Assembly (NCBI GenBank): GCA_964589175.1
Contig: CAZPRY010000029.1
Location: 1-53,606, forward strand
Direction of reading: 5' to 3'
Length of the DNA: 53,606 nucleotides
Origin: CAZPRY01 sp964589175
Lineage (GTDB): Bacteria > Fidelibacterota > UBA2242
Shown here: in pieces, positions 1 to 9,054 of the stretch
Layout of the letters: every line of letters starts with the position of its first letter
How positions within the stretch are numbered: the stretch's first letter is position 1
The notes under the pieces: generated by a model
The model's input: the letters and a program-made list of their open reading frames with translations, nothing else
Databases searched by the model: none
What the model was told of the DNA's origin: nothing
Program-made: the position numbers and the translations under genes

Positions 1-60
1 AATCTATGCCCTTCATGCTTCAAGTTGGTACGCATTATGACGATGAACCATATTTGTTAT
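1..60 (+). repeat. Left terminal copy of an inverted repeat shared with the right end
   Basis: Bases 1-60 match the reverse complement of 53542-53601 with three mismatches (positions 19, 20 and 56). In one frame both copies end in the same short tail, IYALHA(S/T)SWYAL then TGA (left copy 2-40), and the differences in that frame are silent or Ser/Thr. The unit may therefore be the 3' end of a multicopy gene such as a transposase. That identity is a guess. The sequence lies just upstream of the amidohydrolase start at 84. Confidence 0.8.
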
Positions 61-83
61 CGTTACTTCAAAGAGAGGAAATC

Positions 84-1688
84 ATGGGCATAGCTCCTGA
101 ATCAGAACATTGTGCAGATATTGTTGTCATCAATGCAAAAGTATGGACGGGCAATCCCGCTCAACCGTACGCTGAATCGTTTGCTATCCGAAACGGAATC
201 TTCATTGCAGTTGGATCGAACAGGGATATTCAATCCCTTATCGGTAAAATTACGCATGTGATTGATGCCATGCGGATGTTCATCACCCCCGGATTTACAG
301 ATTCGCACTTGCACCTTATTGAAGGGGGATTTCGTCTTAATTCGGTCCAGTTGCGAGACGCATCGACACCGGATTTATTCGTGTCACGAATAGCAGACTA
401 TGCGAAATCGGCAAAATCCGGTAAATGGATAACAGGTGGCGATTGGGACCATAATCTATGGGGCGGAAATCTGCCTCAGAAAGATTGGATCGATTTGGTA
501 ACCCCTCGTCATCCCGTGTGGGTTAGCCGGCTGGATGGGCATATGGCACTGGCTAACAGTTTAGCTCTGGATCTGGCCGGTATCGATCAAACAACTCCCG
601 AAGTACCGGGCGGAACAATCGTTCGGAATGATGATGGCAGCCCACAAGGAGTAATTAAAGACAATGCAATGGCATTAGTGGAGAGGTTCATCCCCCAACC
701 ACCTGCTAACGCAAATGAAGAAGCCGTACGAGTTGCCTCACAGTACCTGGTTTCCAATGGCGTGACATCGGTCCATCATATGGGAACCTGGGATGAAATG
801 GAGATTCTGGAATCACTTCATCGTAAAAATGGTTTACAATTGCGTATTTCATCAGCCGTTCCCCTACCCGCCTGGCATAAATTGAGTGACAAAGTAAAGA
901 AAGAAGGTCCAGGTGATTCCTGGCTTAGGATAGCCAGTCTGAAATCATTTGTCGACGGATCGTTGGGCTCTCATACGGCGGCATTTTTCGAACCTTATTC
1001 CGATATGCCTCACGATAGTGGTCTGTTTCTGAACCGTCTTGAAGATTTAGAGAAATGGATTACCGTAGCGGATAAATTGAAGCTCCAGGTGATAATACAC
1101 GCGATTGGTGATCGCGCTATTTCCGAATTGCTGACCGTTTATCAGCACGTAATAGCGAAGAATGGCCGAAGAGATCGCAGACTCAGGATAGAACACCTGC
1201 AGCATGTGAATCAGGATATTCTAGGTAAATGCCGTGATTTAGAGATAATTGCAAGTATGCAACCGTATCATCTGGCAGATGATGGTTGCTGGGCCGAAAA
1301 CGTACTCGGGATTGCCAGAATTCCCGATATGCATGCATATCGATCGATAATACGGCAAAAAGTAAAACTCATTTTCGGGAGTGACTGGTACGTTTCACCA
1401 CCAAAGCCACTGCTCGGAATTCATGCTGCAGTGACCCGCCGAACACTAGATGGAAAATATCCTAACGGTTGGACGCCTGAGCAGAAGATTAGTGCCGAAG
1501 AGGCCTTAAAAGCATATACTGTAACACCGGCATATGCCACCTTTGAAGAGACTATCAAGGGAACAATTGAGGTCGGAAAACTTGCTGATTTTGTGGTACT
1601 AACCCAAGATCTGTTATCAATTTCCACGGACGAAATCAATCAAGTCCATGTTCATTCGACCTATATCAATGGTAAACAAGTTTTTTAG
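84..1688 (+). CDS. Amidohydrolase family 3 protein, YtcJ-like
   Basis: A 534-aa metal-dependent hydrolase of the amidohydrolase superfamily (Amidohydro_3/YtcJ type). The metal-binding DSHLHL (HxH) motif follows TPGF near residue 75. Further expected elements are FVDGSLGSHTAA, IHAIGDRAIS, RIEHLQH and the C-terminal FGSDWYVSPPKPL with the metal-ligand Asp, then a beta-sandwich region ending in LADFVVL. Members hydrolyse C-N bonds of small amides or cyclic imides; the substrate cannot be read from sequence. No signal peptide is seen, so it is probably cytoplasmic. The ATG at 84 is chosen because AGAGAGG lies 5 bases upstream; the in-frame ATG at 6 lies inside the terminal repeat. It converges on the LysM gene with only 7 bp between stops and no visible terminator. 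Confidence 0.85.
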   Translation: MGIAPESEHCADIVVINAKVWTGNPAQPYAESFAIRNGIFIAVGSNRDIQSLIGKITHVIDAMRMFITPGFTDSHLHLIEGGFRLNSVQLRDASTPDLFVSRIADYAKSAKSGKWITGGDWDHNLWGGNLPQKDWIDLVTPRHPVWVSRLDGHMALANSLALDLAGIDQTTPEVPGGTIVRNDDGSPQGVIKDNAMALVERFIPQPPANANEEAVRVASQYLVSNGVTSVHHMGTWDEMEILESLHRKNGLQLRISSAVPLPAWHKLSDKVKKEGPGDSWLRIASLKSFVDGSLGSHTAAFFEPYSDMPHDSGLFLNRLEDLEKWITVADKLKLQVIIHAIGDRAISELLTVYQHVIAKNGRRDRRLRIEHLQHVNQDILGKCRDLEIIASMQPYHLADDGCWAENVLGIARIPDMHAYRSIIRQKVKLIFGSDWYVSPPKPLLGIHAAVTRRTLDGKYPNGWTPEQKISAEEALKAYTVTPAYATFEETIKGTIEVGKLADFVVLTQDLLSISTDEINQVHVHSTYINGKQVF

Positions 1689-1695
1689 GTGATTC

Positions 1696-2250
1696 CTATA
1701 TTGGCGGAATAACAAAAACTTGTCCGGGATAAATCAGATCCGGATTATTGATTTGAGCCTTATTGGCTTCGTAGATAAGTTTCCATTTCAAGGGATTGCC
1801 ATAAATGCGTTTAGCGATATTCCAGAGGCAATCACCTTTTACAACGGTGTAATACTGTTCTGTTACCTGCGGCTTTTGCGCAGTGATCTTTTCTTCTGAT
1901 ACCGGAGCTGCCTCGGTTTGGACTGTAGAATCGTACTCAGCTACTCCTTCTTCGGCAAACCGTTTCATTGCAGTCGCCTCTTTAATTGCGAATGTGGCAA
2001 TTTCAGCGCACTTAATCAGCGAATTCCGAGCCTCTTTATATTTCTTTTGGGAAATGAGTTTTTTACCAGTATTAAGTTTTTTTTCCGCTTCAAAGTACCT
2101 CTGTTCGGCATATTGAGGCGCGCCAACTTCAATTGCATCATTCAGAGTCTTCTCCGCTTTTTGCAATTCCTCAATCGGTTCCTGTTCGCAATAAGGCAAG
2201 ATGGAACAGAGCAATAGCATTAGCATACTTATAATCAATTTTTTCTTCAT
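1696..2250 (-). CDS. LysM-domain lipoprotein with DUF4398-like helical region
   Basis: A 184-aa secreted protein. A hydrophobic leader ends in a lipobox-like LPYC, with Tyr at -1, which is not ideal, so lipidation is probable rather than certain. Residues 25-100 are a charged helical repeat region (AEKTLNDA, AEKKL, KYKEARNSL) resembling DUF4398. The last 45 residues are a LysM domain (YTVVKGDCLWNIAKRIYG to YPGQVFVIPP) that should bind peptidoglycan. The likely role is an envelope protein tethered to outer membrane and cell wall. Start: ATG at 2250 with GAGG eight bases upstream; a GTG directly before it (2253) is the alternative. It is monocistronic, preceded by 211 bp of AT-rich DNA. Confidence 0.82.
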   Translation of the reverse strand: MKKKLIISMLMLLLCSILPYCEQEPIEELQKAEKTLNDAIEVGAPQYAEQRYFEAEKKLNTGKKLISQKKYKEARNSLIKCAEIATFAIKEATAMKRFAEEGVAEYDSTVQTEAAPVSEEKITAQKPQVTEQYYTVVKGDCLWNIAKRIYGNPLKWKLIYEANKAQINNPDLIYPGQVFVIPPI

Positions 2251-2461
2251 CACAGATACCTCATTATAATCTGATTACCGAATAATTAATTAATATATTA
2301 AATAAAATCAAGCTAAATTTTGCATGACATTTTTGTTATGATGATTACATCTAAATTAACTAAACACGTCAGATGCAATCGACTATTACTTATACCTCAG
2401 CGCAATTATAATGAAGTTAATTATGTAAGACTTTAAATATTATGTGTGATATGTACGCTAA
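2251..2461 (-). promoter_or_regulatory. AT-rich intergenic region, promoter of the LysM gene presumed
   Basis: 211 bp between the rtcB stop and the LysM start, clearly more AT-rich than its surroundings (for example 2281-2310). It must hold the LysM promoter because the gene upstream ends here. I see no convincing -35/-10 pair and no terminator hairpin for rtcB. Confidence 0.35.
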
Positions 2462-3904
2462 TTATCCCTTGATAACTCCGAGTGGCGTAAAGCGGGCAAC
2501 TTTCTTTGTTATGCCAGCTATATGCATTGTGTTCACCACTTCGCGTACATCTTTATAAGCAAACGGCATTTCTTCGGCAAGGGTTCCCTTGCCTTCGGCC
2601 ATCACATATACACCGGCTTCTGCAATTTCTTTGAAGAGATCGCGGTGCAGGCTCTCCCGTTTGGCTTGAGAACGAGAAAGAACACGGCCTGCACCATGAC
2701 ACGAACTGCCAAAAGTTTCCTGCATAGCCTTTTGGGTGCCGATACATAAAAAGGATTCCGTGCCCATATCTCCCGGGATGAGTACCGGCTGTCCTATATC
2801 GCGATAATCAACTGGTAAATCCGGGTTTCCCGGTCCGAATGCTCTTGTGGCGCCTTTTCGATGGACACATACTTCGTGCTTTTTGCCTCCAATCTCATGG
2901 GTTTCGATCTTGGCTATGTTATGAGCAATATCCCAGACCAGGGAAAGACCCAATTCATTTGGACTGATGTTCAGCGTTTGCAGAATGGATTTCTCGACAA
3001 GACTCGCAATGACTTGCCGGTTCGCAAAGGCATAATTCGCAGCTGCACGCATGGCACCCAGGTAATCCTTCCCTTCCGGCGATTGCAGAGGTGCGCAGGC
3101 AAGCTGGCGATCAGGGACCGAAATTCCGTAGCGTTTGATTGCGTTCAATGTGACTTTGATGAAGTCATCGCAAATTTGATAGCCCAAACCGCGCGATCCT
3201 GTGTGAATCGTAATTACTACGCAATCCTTTTCTATACCGAATCGAGCGGCGGCAAAATTATCGTAGATTTCACTTACCCGCGCCAATTCGATAAAATGAT
3301 TTCCGGAACCGAGCGTGCCAAGTTGAGGCGCGCCCCTCTGATAAGCCCGTTGCGAGACGACATCAGGATCCGCTCCGGCGAGAATGCCGCGATCTTCGAT
3401 ATGCTGGAGATCGGATTTTTGGCCGTATCCGTTATCCACAGCCCAGACAGCGCCATTCTCAAGAACACTGCGAACATCTTGCTGGGATAATTTTCGGATG
3501 GCTCCGTGCGAACCGACTCCGCTCGGAATGTTCTGAAATAAATCCGGAACAATCTCTTTTATCTTGTTGCGAACGAAATTGTGCTTAAGATTTGTAGCGA
3601 TCAGGCGAACACCGCAATTTATATCGTAGCCAACGCCGCCCGGCGAGATTACTCCTTCTTCCGTATCCGTTGCAGCAACACCGCCAATCGGGAATCCGTA
3701 ACCCCAGTGAATATCCGGCATCGCCAGCGAATAGCCGATAATCCCCGGCAGGTGGGCGACATTGGCAACCTGTTTCAGGCATTCATCTTTAGCGATTCCC
3801 TGCATCAGTTTTTGCGTGGCATAGATCCGTCCCGGTACCCGCATCGCGCCGGTCTTCGGAATCTCCCAGAGGACGGGTGAAATTTGTCGAATCTGCAAAT
3901 TCAT
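2462..3904 (-). CDS. rtcB: RNA-splicing ligase RtcB
   Basis: A 480-aa RtcB ligase. It joins 2',3'-cyclic phosphate or 3'-phosphate RNA ends to 5'-OH ends using GTP and Mn2+, and acts in tRNA splicing or RNA repair. The length and every metal/guanylate residue match the archaeal (Pyrococcus) enzyme: Asp94 and Cys97 in GYDINCGVR, His203 in GSGNHFIE, His234 in IHTGSRGLG, His328 in VWDIAHNIAK, and the guanylylated His403 in SCHGAGRVLS. HRKGATRAF is also present. There is no intein or truncation. SD GAGGATAACGA precedes the ATG. It sits 9 bp downstream of archease, its known activator, which argues for co-expression. Confidence 0.97.
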   Translation of the reverse strand: MNLQIRQISPVLWEIPKTGAMRVPGRIYATQKLMQGIAKDECLKQVANVAHLPGIIGYSLAMPDIHWGYGFPIGGVAATDTEEGVISPGGVGYDINCGVRLIATNLKHNFVRNKIKEIVPDLFQNIPSGVGSHGAIRKLSQQDVRSVLENGAVWAVDNGYGQKSDLQHIEDRGILAGADPDVVSQRAYQRGAPQLGTLGSGNHFIELARVSEIYDNFAAARFGIEKDCVVITIHTGSRGLGYQICDDFIKVTLNAIKRYGISVPDRQLACAPLQSPEGKDYLGAMRAAANYAFANRQVIASLVEKSILQTLNISPNELGLSLVWDIAHNIAKIETHEIGGKKHEVCVHRKGATRAFGPGNPDLPVDYRDIGQPVLIPGDMGTESFLCIGTQKAMQETFGSSCHGAGRVLSRSQAKRESLHRDLFKEIAEAGVYVMAEGKGTLAEEMPFAYKDVREVVNTMHIAGITKKVARFTPLGVIKG

Positions 3905-3913
3905 TCGTTATCC

Positions 3914-4348
3914 TCAGATATCAATGACAAACGTTGCTTGCCATTTATGCTTTACCTGCCGCACTTCCAGTTTATGATACGTTACGGATTTCAACTCACG
4001 TAAAATCGTATGTTTTTGAGGATCAAATTTTTCACCGGAAATAGTCGCATGAACATGGGATTCATCCATTGAATGAATTTCGATGGCACCATAGAAAAAC
4101 ATTTCTACTGTAGCCGTAAAAAGCAATTCGCTCAACCATTCTTTGAGAAGCAGATCGTAGCCGTTTTGCTCTACCTTGATCGAAATGGTTGTACTGGGTT
4201 CTATCCGGGACATATCCGCCATTACATCCATCAGTGCCAGGCCGGAATTACGAAACAAATCATCTATATCTTTTCCGAGAACATGCAGTCCGAGATCGGA
4301 AGTATGATCGAAAAACCTATAAGGTATCTGGTGAGGGCTCACGATCAT
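3914..4348 (-). CDS. Archease, RtcB activator
   Basis: A 144-aa archease. In archaea and humans this family speeds guanylylation of RtcB and broadens its cofactor use. Visible family features are FFDHTSDLGLHV near the N-terminus, LLKEWLSELLF in the middle, and GEKFDPQKH followed by ELKSVTYHKLEV, ending in VIDI; the acidic metal-binding residues include Asp14 and the C-terminal Asp. Its ATG overlaps the stop of the upstream phosphoribosyltransferase by 4 bp (ATGA, 4345-4348), so translation is probably coupled. The rtcB gene follows after 9 bp. The pairing with rtcB makes the call secure. Confidence 0.95.
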   Translation of the reverse strand: MIVSPHQIPYRFFDHTSDLGLHVLGKDIDDLFRNSGLALMDVMADMSRIEPSTTISIKVEQNGYDLLLKEWLSELLFTATVEMFFYGAIEIHSMDESHVHATISGEKFDPQKHTILRELKSVTYHKLEVRQVKHKWQATFVIDI

Positions 4349-5487
4349 AGTTCCAGTTGACTGATCTGGGAATCGACATAGGTTTTGATCCCATGAATGT
4401 CCGGAAGCGTTTTGATTAATTTCCCGTCTTTCAGATAAGGATTCGTCAGGGGCTGATAATCGTCAGGTACTGATGCATTTTTGTATTGAATTTTTAGAGC
4501 ATCAGGTTTCTCCCCACGAAACGTCGTCTTGTGGCCGGATATTTTACCGCGTTTAGCCAGGGGCTTTCCATCGACTTCCACGATATCCATCGAGAAATCG
4601 ATCACCGGCGCATTGCTGATGCTATTCCCCACGCCGTAGGCATCGGCGAATTCATTCAGTTTCAGGATCGATTCCACATCGATCCCGCCGGATACGAATA
4701 TCTTCACATTCTGAAAACCGCGGATGTCCAGCTCACAGCGAACTTCCTGTAGTATTTTGTAGAAATCGCCTCTTCTCGAACCGGGTGTATCCAGTCGAAC
4801 TCCAAACAGAGATTGCCCTGATTTTTCGGCAATCCGAATGGACTCGAATTTTTCGTCGGTAAAAGTATCCACGAGCGCAATTCGCGGCACGTTTTTGGAA
4901 ATAATTTCATCGAAGGCTTGCGTTGCCTCCAGCGTATCGCCCATGATCAGGATTAACGCATGCGGAATCGTACCGGTTGCCGGAATTCCGAGAATCTCGC
5001 CCGATAAAACCGTAGCCAGCCCGGAGCAGCCGCCAACATAGGCATTCCGATCCAGTATGGGGGCCAGGGCGGGGTGCATCCGGCGGCTGCCAAAGGCCAC
5101 CACGGGCCGGCCCTGGGCTGCAACATTGCAGCGTGCTGCCTGGGTGGCAATCCCGGAAGCCTGACAGATCAGACCGAGAATAGCGGTTTCATATACCCCA
5201 AAGGACAAATAATCGCCGGTAATGGTCATTACCGGGATATCCGGCGTGAAAACCGAACCTTCGGGAATTGCCTCCAGGTCTATGGCTTTACCTTCAACGA
5301 GACTGAGCACATCCGCCAAACCACTGAAAATTGCCCATGGTGTACCGTTCGGCAGGGATTTGGCGCAGAATTCCGCTACAACCGTTTTATGGATATTGCG
5401 GGCTTCCAGAATTGCCCGGGTGCGTTCAAAGTAGATATCGGTGACTTTACCTGCTTTGATTTCTTCCAGTGTTGCCGTTCTGAGCAT
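4345..5487 (-). CDS. Nicotinate phosphoribosyltransferase, archaeal-type
   Basis: A 380-aa enzyme of the nicotinate/quinolinate phosphoribosyltransferase fold, expected to make nicotinate mononucleotide from nicotinate and PRPP in NAD salvage. Visible motifs are FGSRRMHPALAP and NAYVGGCSGLATV, GTIPHALIL, VDTFTDEK, RLDTPGSRRGD, and the phosphate-binding VSGGID near residue 265. The short form resembles archaeal (Thermoplasma-type) enzymes rather than the long PncB of proteobacteria. Quinolinate specificity (NadC) is less likely because NadC is near 280 aa. The SD AAGAGG precedes the ATG. It is first in a tight run with archease and rtcB, 41 bp after uvrC. Confidence 0.88.
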   Translation of the reverse strand: MLRTATLEEIKAGKVTDIYFERTRAILEARNIHKTVVAEFCAKSLPNGTPWAIFSGLADVLSLVEGKAIDLEAIPEGSVFTPDIPVMTITGDYLSFGVYETAILGLICQASGIATQAARCNVAAQGRPVVAFGSRRMHPALAPILDRNAYVGGCSGLATVLSGEILGIPATGTIPHALILIMGDTLEATQAFDEIISKNVPRIALVDTFTDEKFESIRIAEKSGQSLFGVRLDTPGSRRGDFYKILQEVRCELDIRGFQNVKIFVSGGIDVESILKLNEFADAYGVGNSISNAPVIDFSMDIVEVDGKPLAKRGKISGHKTTFRGEKPDALKIQYKNASVPDDYQPLTNPYLKDGKLIKTLPDIHGIKTYVDSQISQLEL

Positions 5488-5528
5488 TTCAACCTCTTTT
5501 CTTTATCTGTTTGAAAACGTCTGGAACT

Positions 5529-7379
5529 TCATGCTTTATGCAGATGATTCCAGATGCTCTCCGCCAGTTTCGGACCGATTCCGTCTAATTCCTGGATTTC
5601 CTCCACGGATGCGGATTTCATTTTTGAAATTGTTTTAAATCGTTTCCACATCAACTGCTTCTTGGCGTTTCCCAAACGCGGTATCAGATCCAGTTCGGAT
5701 TCTATCTCGCCCTTATGACGCAGTTTCCGATGGTATGTAATGGCAAAACGATGCGATTCGTCCCGGATTTTCTGAAGCAACTGCAATGAGATACTATTAC
5801 GCGGCAGTGTGATCGGTTCCGCTGAATCCGGTCGGAAGATTTCTTCCAGTCGTTTGGCCAGACCGATAACCGGAATCTGTTCCAGGGAGAGTGAATCCAG
5901 TACCTTTTTCGCGACGTGGAGTTGCCCTTTGCCCCCGTCAATCAGGATAACATCCGGCAACGGCTTCTCTTCTTTTATCAACCGCGTATAACGGCGTTTA
6001 ACAACCTCCTGCATCATGGCAAAATCATCGATACCACTCACGGTTTTAATTCGGAATTTCCGATATTCTTTCTTGTCCGCTTTAGCATTCAGAAAGGACA
6101 CCATCGACGCTACCGCCGCTTTGCCCCTGATATTCGAAATATCAAATGCTTCGATACGCCTCGGCAGCTGCCAAATTCCGAGATCCGTTTGCAGACTCAC
6201 CAGCGATTTCGGCGTATACTCCACTTTCTGATTCTTCTTGAAGAGAAACTCCTGCAGCTGCAGCCGGGCGTTCTTTTCGGCCATTTTCAAAAGGCGAATC
6301 TTATCCCTTCGGCTGGGACGCGTAATCGAAACTTTTGTACCACGTAATTTCGAAAGCCATTCCTGCAGAATTTCCTGATCCGCCGGATACGCGTTAACAT
6401 TGATTTCCGGGGGAACCGGCCGGGCTTCGCTGTAATACTGGCGGATGAAATTGCGTATAACCTCCGGTAATTCGTGGACCGCGACACCTTGTAGCAGCAA
6501 CGAGTCTTTTGCAAGCAGTTTGCCCTCCCGAACGCGAAAAACCACTGCGCAGCCGTCATCCTCTTCAATGGCAACATAGACGAGATCCCGATCCTCGAAA
6601 TCGTTCAGTTCCACGGCCTGACGGTTCGAATATTGTCGCAGCGTTTCCAGGTGATCCCTGAATATTGCCGCATCTTCAAAGCGCAACTCCGACGAGGCGC
6701 TATCCATCTTCTCCTGAAAATAGGCGAGCAATTCCCTGGTCCGCCCCTGTAAAAACGCCTTAACCTTGTCGATCATTTTTTCATATTCAGCGAACGTGAT
6801 GAGTCCCTGACAGGGTCCGTCACATTTTTTGATATGGTAATCCAGGCAAAGTTTGATTTTGCGACTCTGAACCGTTTTGTCGTCAAGCCGGTGTTGGCAG
6901 GTCCGGATTGAAAACAGGTTTTTTATAACTTGGACCGTGTCGCGAACAGCTCTCACATCCGTGAAAGGACCAAAATACTGCGATCTATCGCTGATGACCT
7001 TGCGCGTCAGGAATACACGCGGGAACGGTTCATTCGTGATGCGCACATACGGAAAAGTCTTATCGTCACGAAGGATGATGTTGTATTTTGGTTTATGCTT
7101 CTTGATCAGCGTGTTTTCCAGAATCAGCGCATCCACCTCGGAATGCGTCGCAATGAATTCAACATCCCGGATTTTGGATACGAGTTTCTGGGTCTTGGGA
7201 TCGCCGGATTTATCGCCAACGAAATAAGAACGAACCCGGTTACGGAGGTTTTTGGCCTTGCCGATATAGATGATTTTACCGCTCTGGTTTTTGTACAGGT
7301 AACAGCCGGCATCGACAGGAGCAGAGCGAATCCGTTCCATCAATTTCTGAGAATGCGTATAGGTCTCGTTTTCTTCCAC
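5529..7379 (-). CDS. uvrC: Excinuclease ABC subunit C
   Basis: A 616-aa UvrC, the dual-incision nuclease of UvrABC nucleotide excision repair. Domains in order: N-terminal GIY-YIG nuclease (DAGCYLYKN, IYIGKAKNLRNRV, about 18-100); a four-cysteine cluster (CQHRL, KLCLDY, KKCDGPC) matching the Fe-S ligands reported for UvrC; a UVR UvrB-binding motif (SSELRFEDAAIFRD); the RNase H-like second nuclease domain (EAFDISNIRG, ILIDGGKGQLHVA); and a C-terminal helix-hairpin-helix (IQELDGIGPKLAESI). Full length. The start is GTG at 7379, 12 bp past the stop of the peptidase gene, with only a weak SD, so translation may depend on the upstream gene. Confidence 0.97.
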   Translation of the reverse strand: MEENETYTHSQKLMERIRSAPVDAGCYLYKNQSGKIIYIGKAKNLRNRVRSYFVGDKSGDPKTQKLVSKIRDVEFIATHSEVDALILENTLIKKHKPKYNIILRDDKTFPYVRITNEPFPRVFLTRKVISDRSQYFGPFTDVRAVRDTVQVIKNLFSIRTCQHRLDDKTVQSRKIKLCLDYHIKKCDGPCQGLITFAEYEKMIDKVKAFLQGRTRELLAYFQEKMDSASSELRFEDAAIFRDHLETLRQYSNRQAVELNDFEDRDLVYVAIEEDDGCAVVFRVREGKLLAKDSLLLQGVAVHELPEVIRNFIRQYYSEARPVPPEINVNAYPADQEILQEWLSKLRGTKVSITRPSRRDKIRLLKMAEKNARLQLQEFLFKKNQKVEYTPKSLVSLQTDLGIWQLPRRIEAFDISNIRGKAAVASMVSFLNAKADKKEYRKFRIKTVSGIDDFAMMQEVVKRRYTRLIKEEKPLPDVILIDGGKGQLHVAKKVLDSLSLEQIPVIGLAKRLEEIFRPDSAEPITLPRNSISLQLLQKIRDESHRFAITYHRKLRHKGEIESELDLIPRLGNAKKQLMWKRFKTISKMKSASVEEIQELDGIGPKLAESIWNHLHKA

Positions 7380-7391
7380 AGCTATCTGCTA

Positions 7392-8924
7392 TCATTCTAA
7401 ATTATAAAGTAACGTTATGATATCGTCCTGAAGCTGGTTAATCGCACTGGTCGGTGTCGGATAGTGATTGACGAGAATCGAAAACACATATTCCCTGCCG
7501 TTCGTGGCCTGCACGAAGCCGCTGAGGGCGCGCACATGGCCAACATAACCCGTTTTGGCATAGACGTGTTCGCGGGCATTGCTCCCCTTGAAACGACTCT
7601 TTAACGTGCCATCCACACCGCCAATCGGCAGTGAATCAAAGAACATTTCCCAATTTTTATCGAAGCGCATGGCCAGCAAAACCCGGGTTACCTGGTACGG
7701 AGTCACCAGGTTGTGACGTGAAAGTCCGGAACCATCCCGAATGAAAATATCGCCCGGATCGATGCCCAGCGAACTGAACCAGTCTTTTTCAACCTGAATT
7801 CCCGATTTCCAGCTCCCCGAGTTTTTGAATTCGTAGCCCAATGTTTTCTGAAGATGTTCGGCATAGGAATTGTGGCTGGTTTTGTTGAGTGTTTCTATCA
7901 TCTGAACCAATGGTACGGACTGATATTCAGCAACTTGCTTAAGCAGATCGTAATTGTAATTCTGAACCGGAGTATCATCGATATCGGCCACACCCTTTAC
8001 GCTGATTCCGGATTTCTCCAGTGTTTCTTTGAAGACAGTAATCGTAAATAAGGTCGGATTATGGATCGTCGGCCAGGCCTTTACAGTATCGGCCGAAACC
8101 GGTATATGGCCGAATATTTCAATCAGATTGGTCTCCGGATGACGATAAAAATCAAAGTACCGTTGGGAATCTGCCGGCACGGTTTCCAGATGATTCAAAA
8201 TTTCGACGTATTCTGTTTCCGGGTAGGTCCAGATGACTGGCTGCTCCCCCACCTCTTTTCCGGACAGAATATATAAATCAATGCAGTTATCGTTGAATGA
8301 AATTCCGCTGATTTCGGCAGCATAATAATAACTGGCATCGTCCCATGACCAACTATACCCTTGCGCAAGATCTTCGAATATATTATCATCACCAATAATA
8401 GCTCCGTCGATATAATGAACTCCCTTTTCTTCCAGTGTCTTGGCCCAGTTCTGAAATATTTCCAGCGCATTTCCACCATTGTAACGCCCGGAAATAGTCG
8501 GATCGCCCGAGCCGCGGACAATCAGGTTTCCCTGTAATGTATCATTCCGAATTTCGCCATCCATATATAGCCGGGTACTGTAACGGTAATCCGGTCCCAG
8601 AAGCGCAGTCGCCGCCGCAGTCGTAAAAATTTTCATATTGCTCGCCGGCATGAAAAGTTTATACGGATTACGGGAATAGATAATTTCCCTGGTCAGAACA
8701 TCCTCAATCAGTATCCCGAAATTCGCCGGTTGAAAGCAGGGCGCCGCAATCATCTCATCGATCTGTTTCCGAAACTCACGGACACTTCGGTCTGCGTACC
8801 TGCTTTGCGAGGCTTGGTGCTTAGCAGCCTGCGTACGGGTATACAATACGCCCGGCGCGCAGTGCGAAAGCAGTAATGCGAAAAGTGTACTCAAAACCAG
8901 ACTGACGGCGGATTTAATTTTCAT
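7392..8924 (-). CDS. dacB: D-alanyl-D-alanine carboxypeptidase/endopeptidase, PBP4 (S13) family
   Basis: A 510-aa penicillin-binding protein of the PBP4/DacB family, which trims peptidoglycan stem peptides or cross-links in the periplasm. The N-terminal hydrophobic segment ends at LLLSHCAPG, so it may be a lipoprotein. Catalytic motifs: SxxK as SNMK within MPASNMKIFTTAA, SxN as SHN in KTSHNSYAEHL, and KTG in YAKTGYVGHVRALSG. The RDGSGLSRHNLVTP segment is typical of the family. Start ATG at 8924 is chosen for AGGAGT six bases upstream; the longer frame to 8945 would need TTG and lacks an SD. It lies upstream of uvrC in the same direction. Confidence 0.93.
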   Translation of the reverse strand: MKIKSAVSLVLSTLFALLLSHCAPGVLYTRTQAAKHQASQSRYADRSVREFRKQIDEMIAAPCFQPANFGILIEDVLTREIIYSRNPYKLFMPASNMKIFTTAAATALLGPDYRYSTRLYMDGEIRNDTLQGNLIVRGSGDPTISGRYNGGNALEIFQNWAKTLEEKGVHYIDGAIIGDDNIFEDLAQGYSWSWDDASYYYAAEISGISFNDNCIDLYILSGKEVGEQPVIWTYPETEYVEILNHLETVPADSQRYFDFYRHPETNLIEIFGHIPVSADTVKAWPTIHNPTLFTITVFKETLEKSGISVKGVADIDDTPVQNYNYDLLKQVAEYQSVPLVQMIETLNKTSHNSYAEHLQKTLGYEFKNSGSWKSGIQVEKDWFSSLGIDPGDIFIRDGSGLSRHNLVTPYQVTRVLLAMRFDKNWEMFFDSLPIGGVDGTLKSRFKGSNAREHVYAKTGYVGHVRALSGFVQATNGREYVFSILVNHYPTPTSAINQLQDDIITLLYNLE

Positions 8925-8980
8925 TATGACACTCCTGCTTGTCAAATTGCTATAATATCCGTGGCAATTTACAGATTTTC

Positions 8981-9030
8981 GAAAAGAATAAGAAGCACCC
9001 TTCCGAACTATTGCATGGTCCGAGAGTGCT
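8981..9030 (-). terminator. Probable rho-independent terminator after the CsgG/PEGA gene
   Basis: On the minus strand an 8-bp stem (AGCACTCT with AGGGTGCT, one G-U pair; arms 9023-9030 and 8994-9001) encloses about 21 nt and runs into TTCTTATTCTTTT. A second perfect palindrome, TCCGAG-N4-CTCGGA (9019-9034), overlaps it and could compete. It lies 25 bp after the stop at 9055. The long loop keeps confidence moderate. Confidence 0.5.
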
Positions 9031-9054
9031 CGGATGATAGGATGGAATTTTAAA

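Noticed and set aside
6..83. 26-residue N-terminal extension of the amidohydrolase from ATG at 6
   Set aside because: It consists largely of the terminal repeat and has no SD, whereas ATG 84 has AGAGAGG and fits the family N-terminus.
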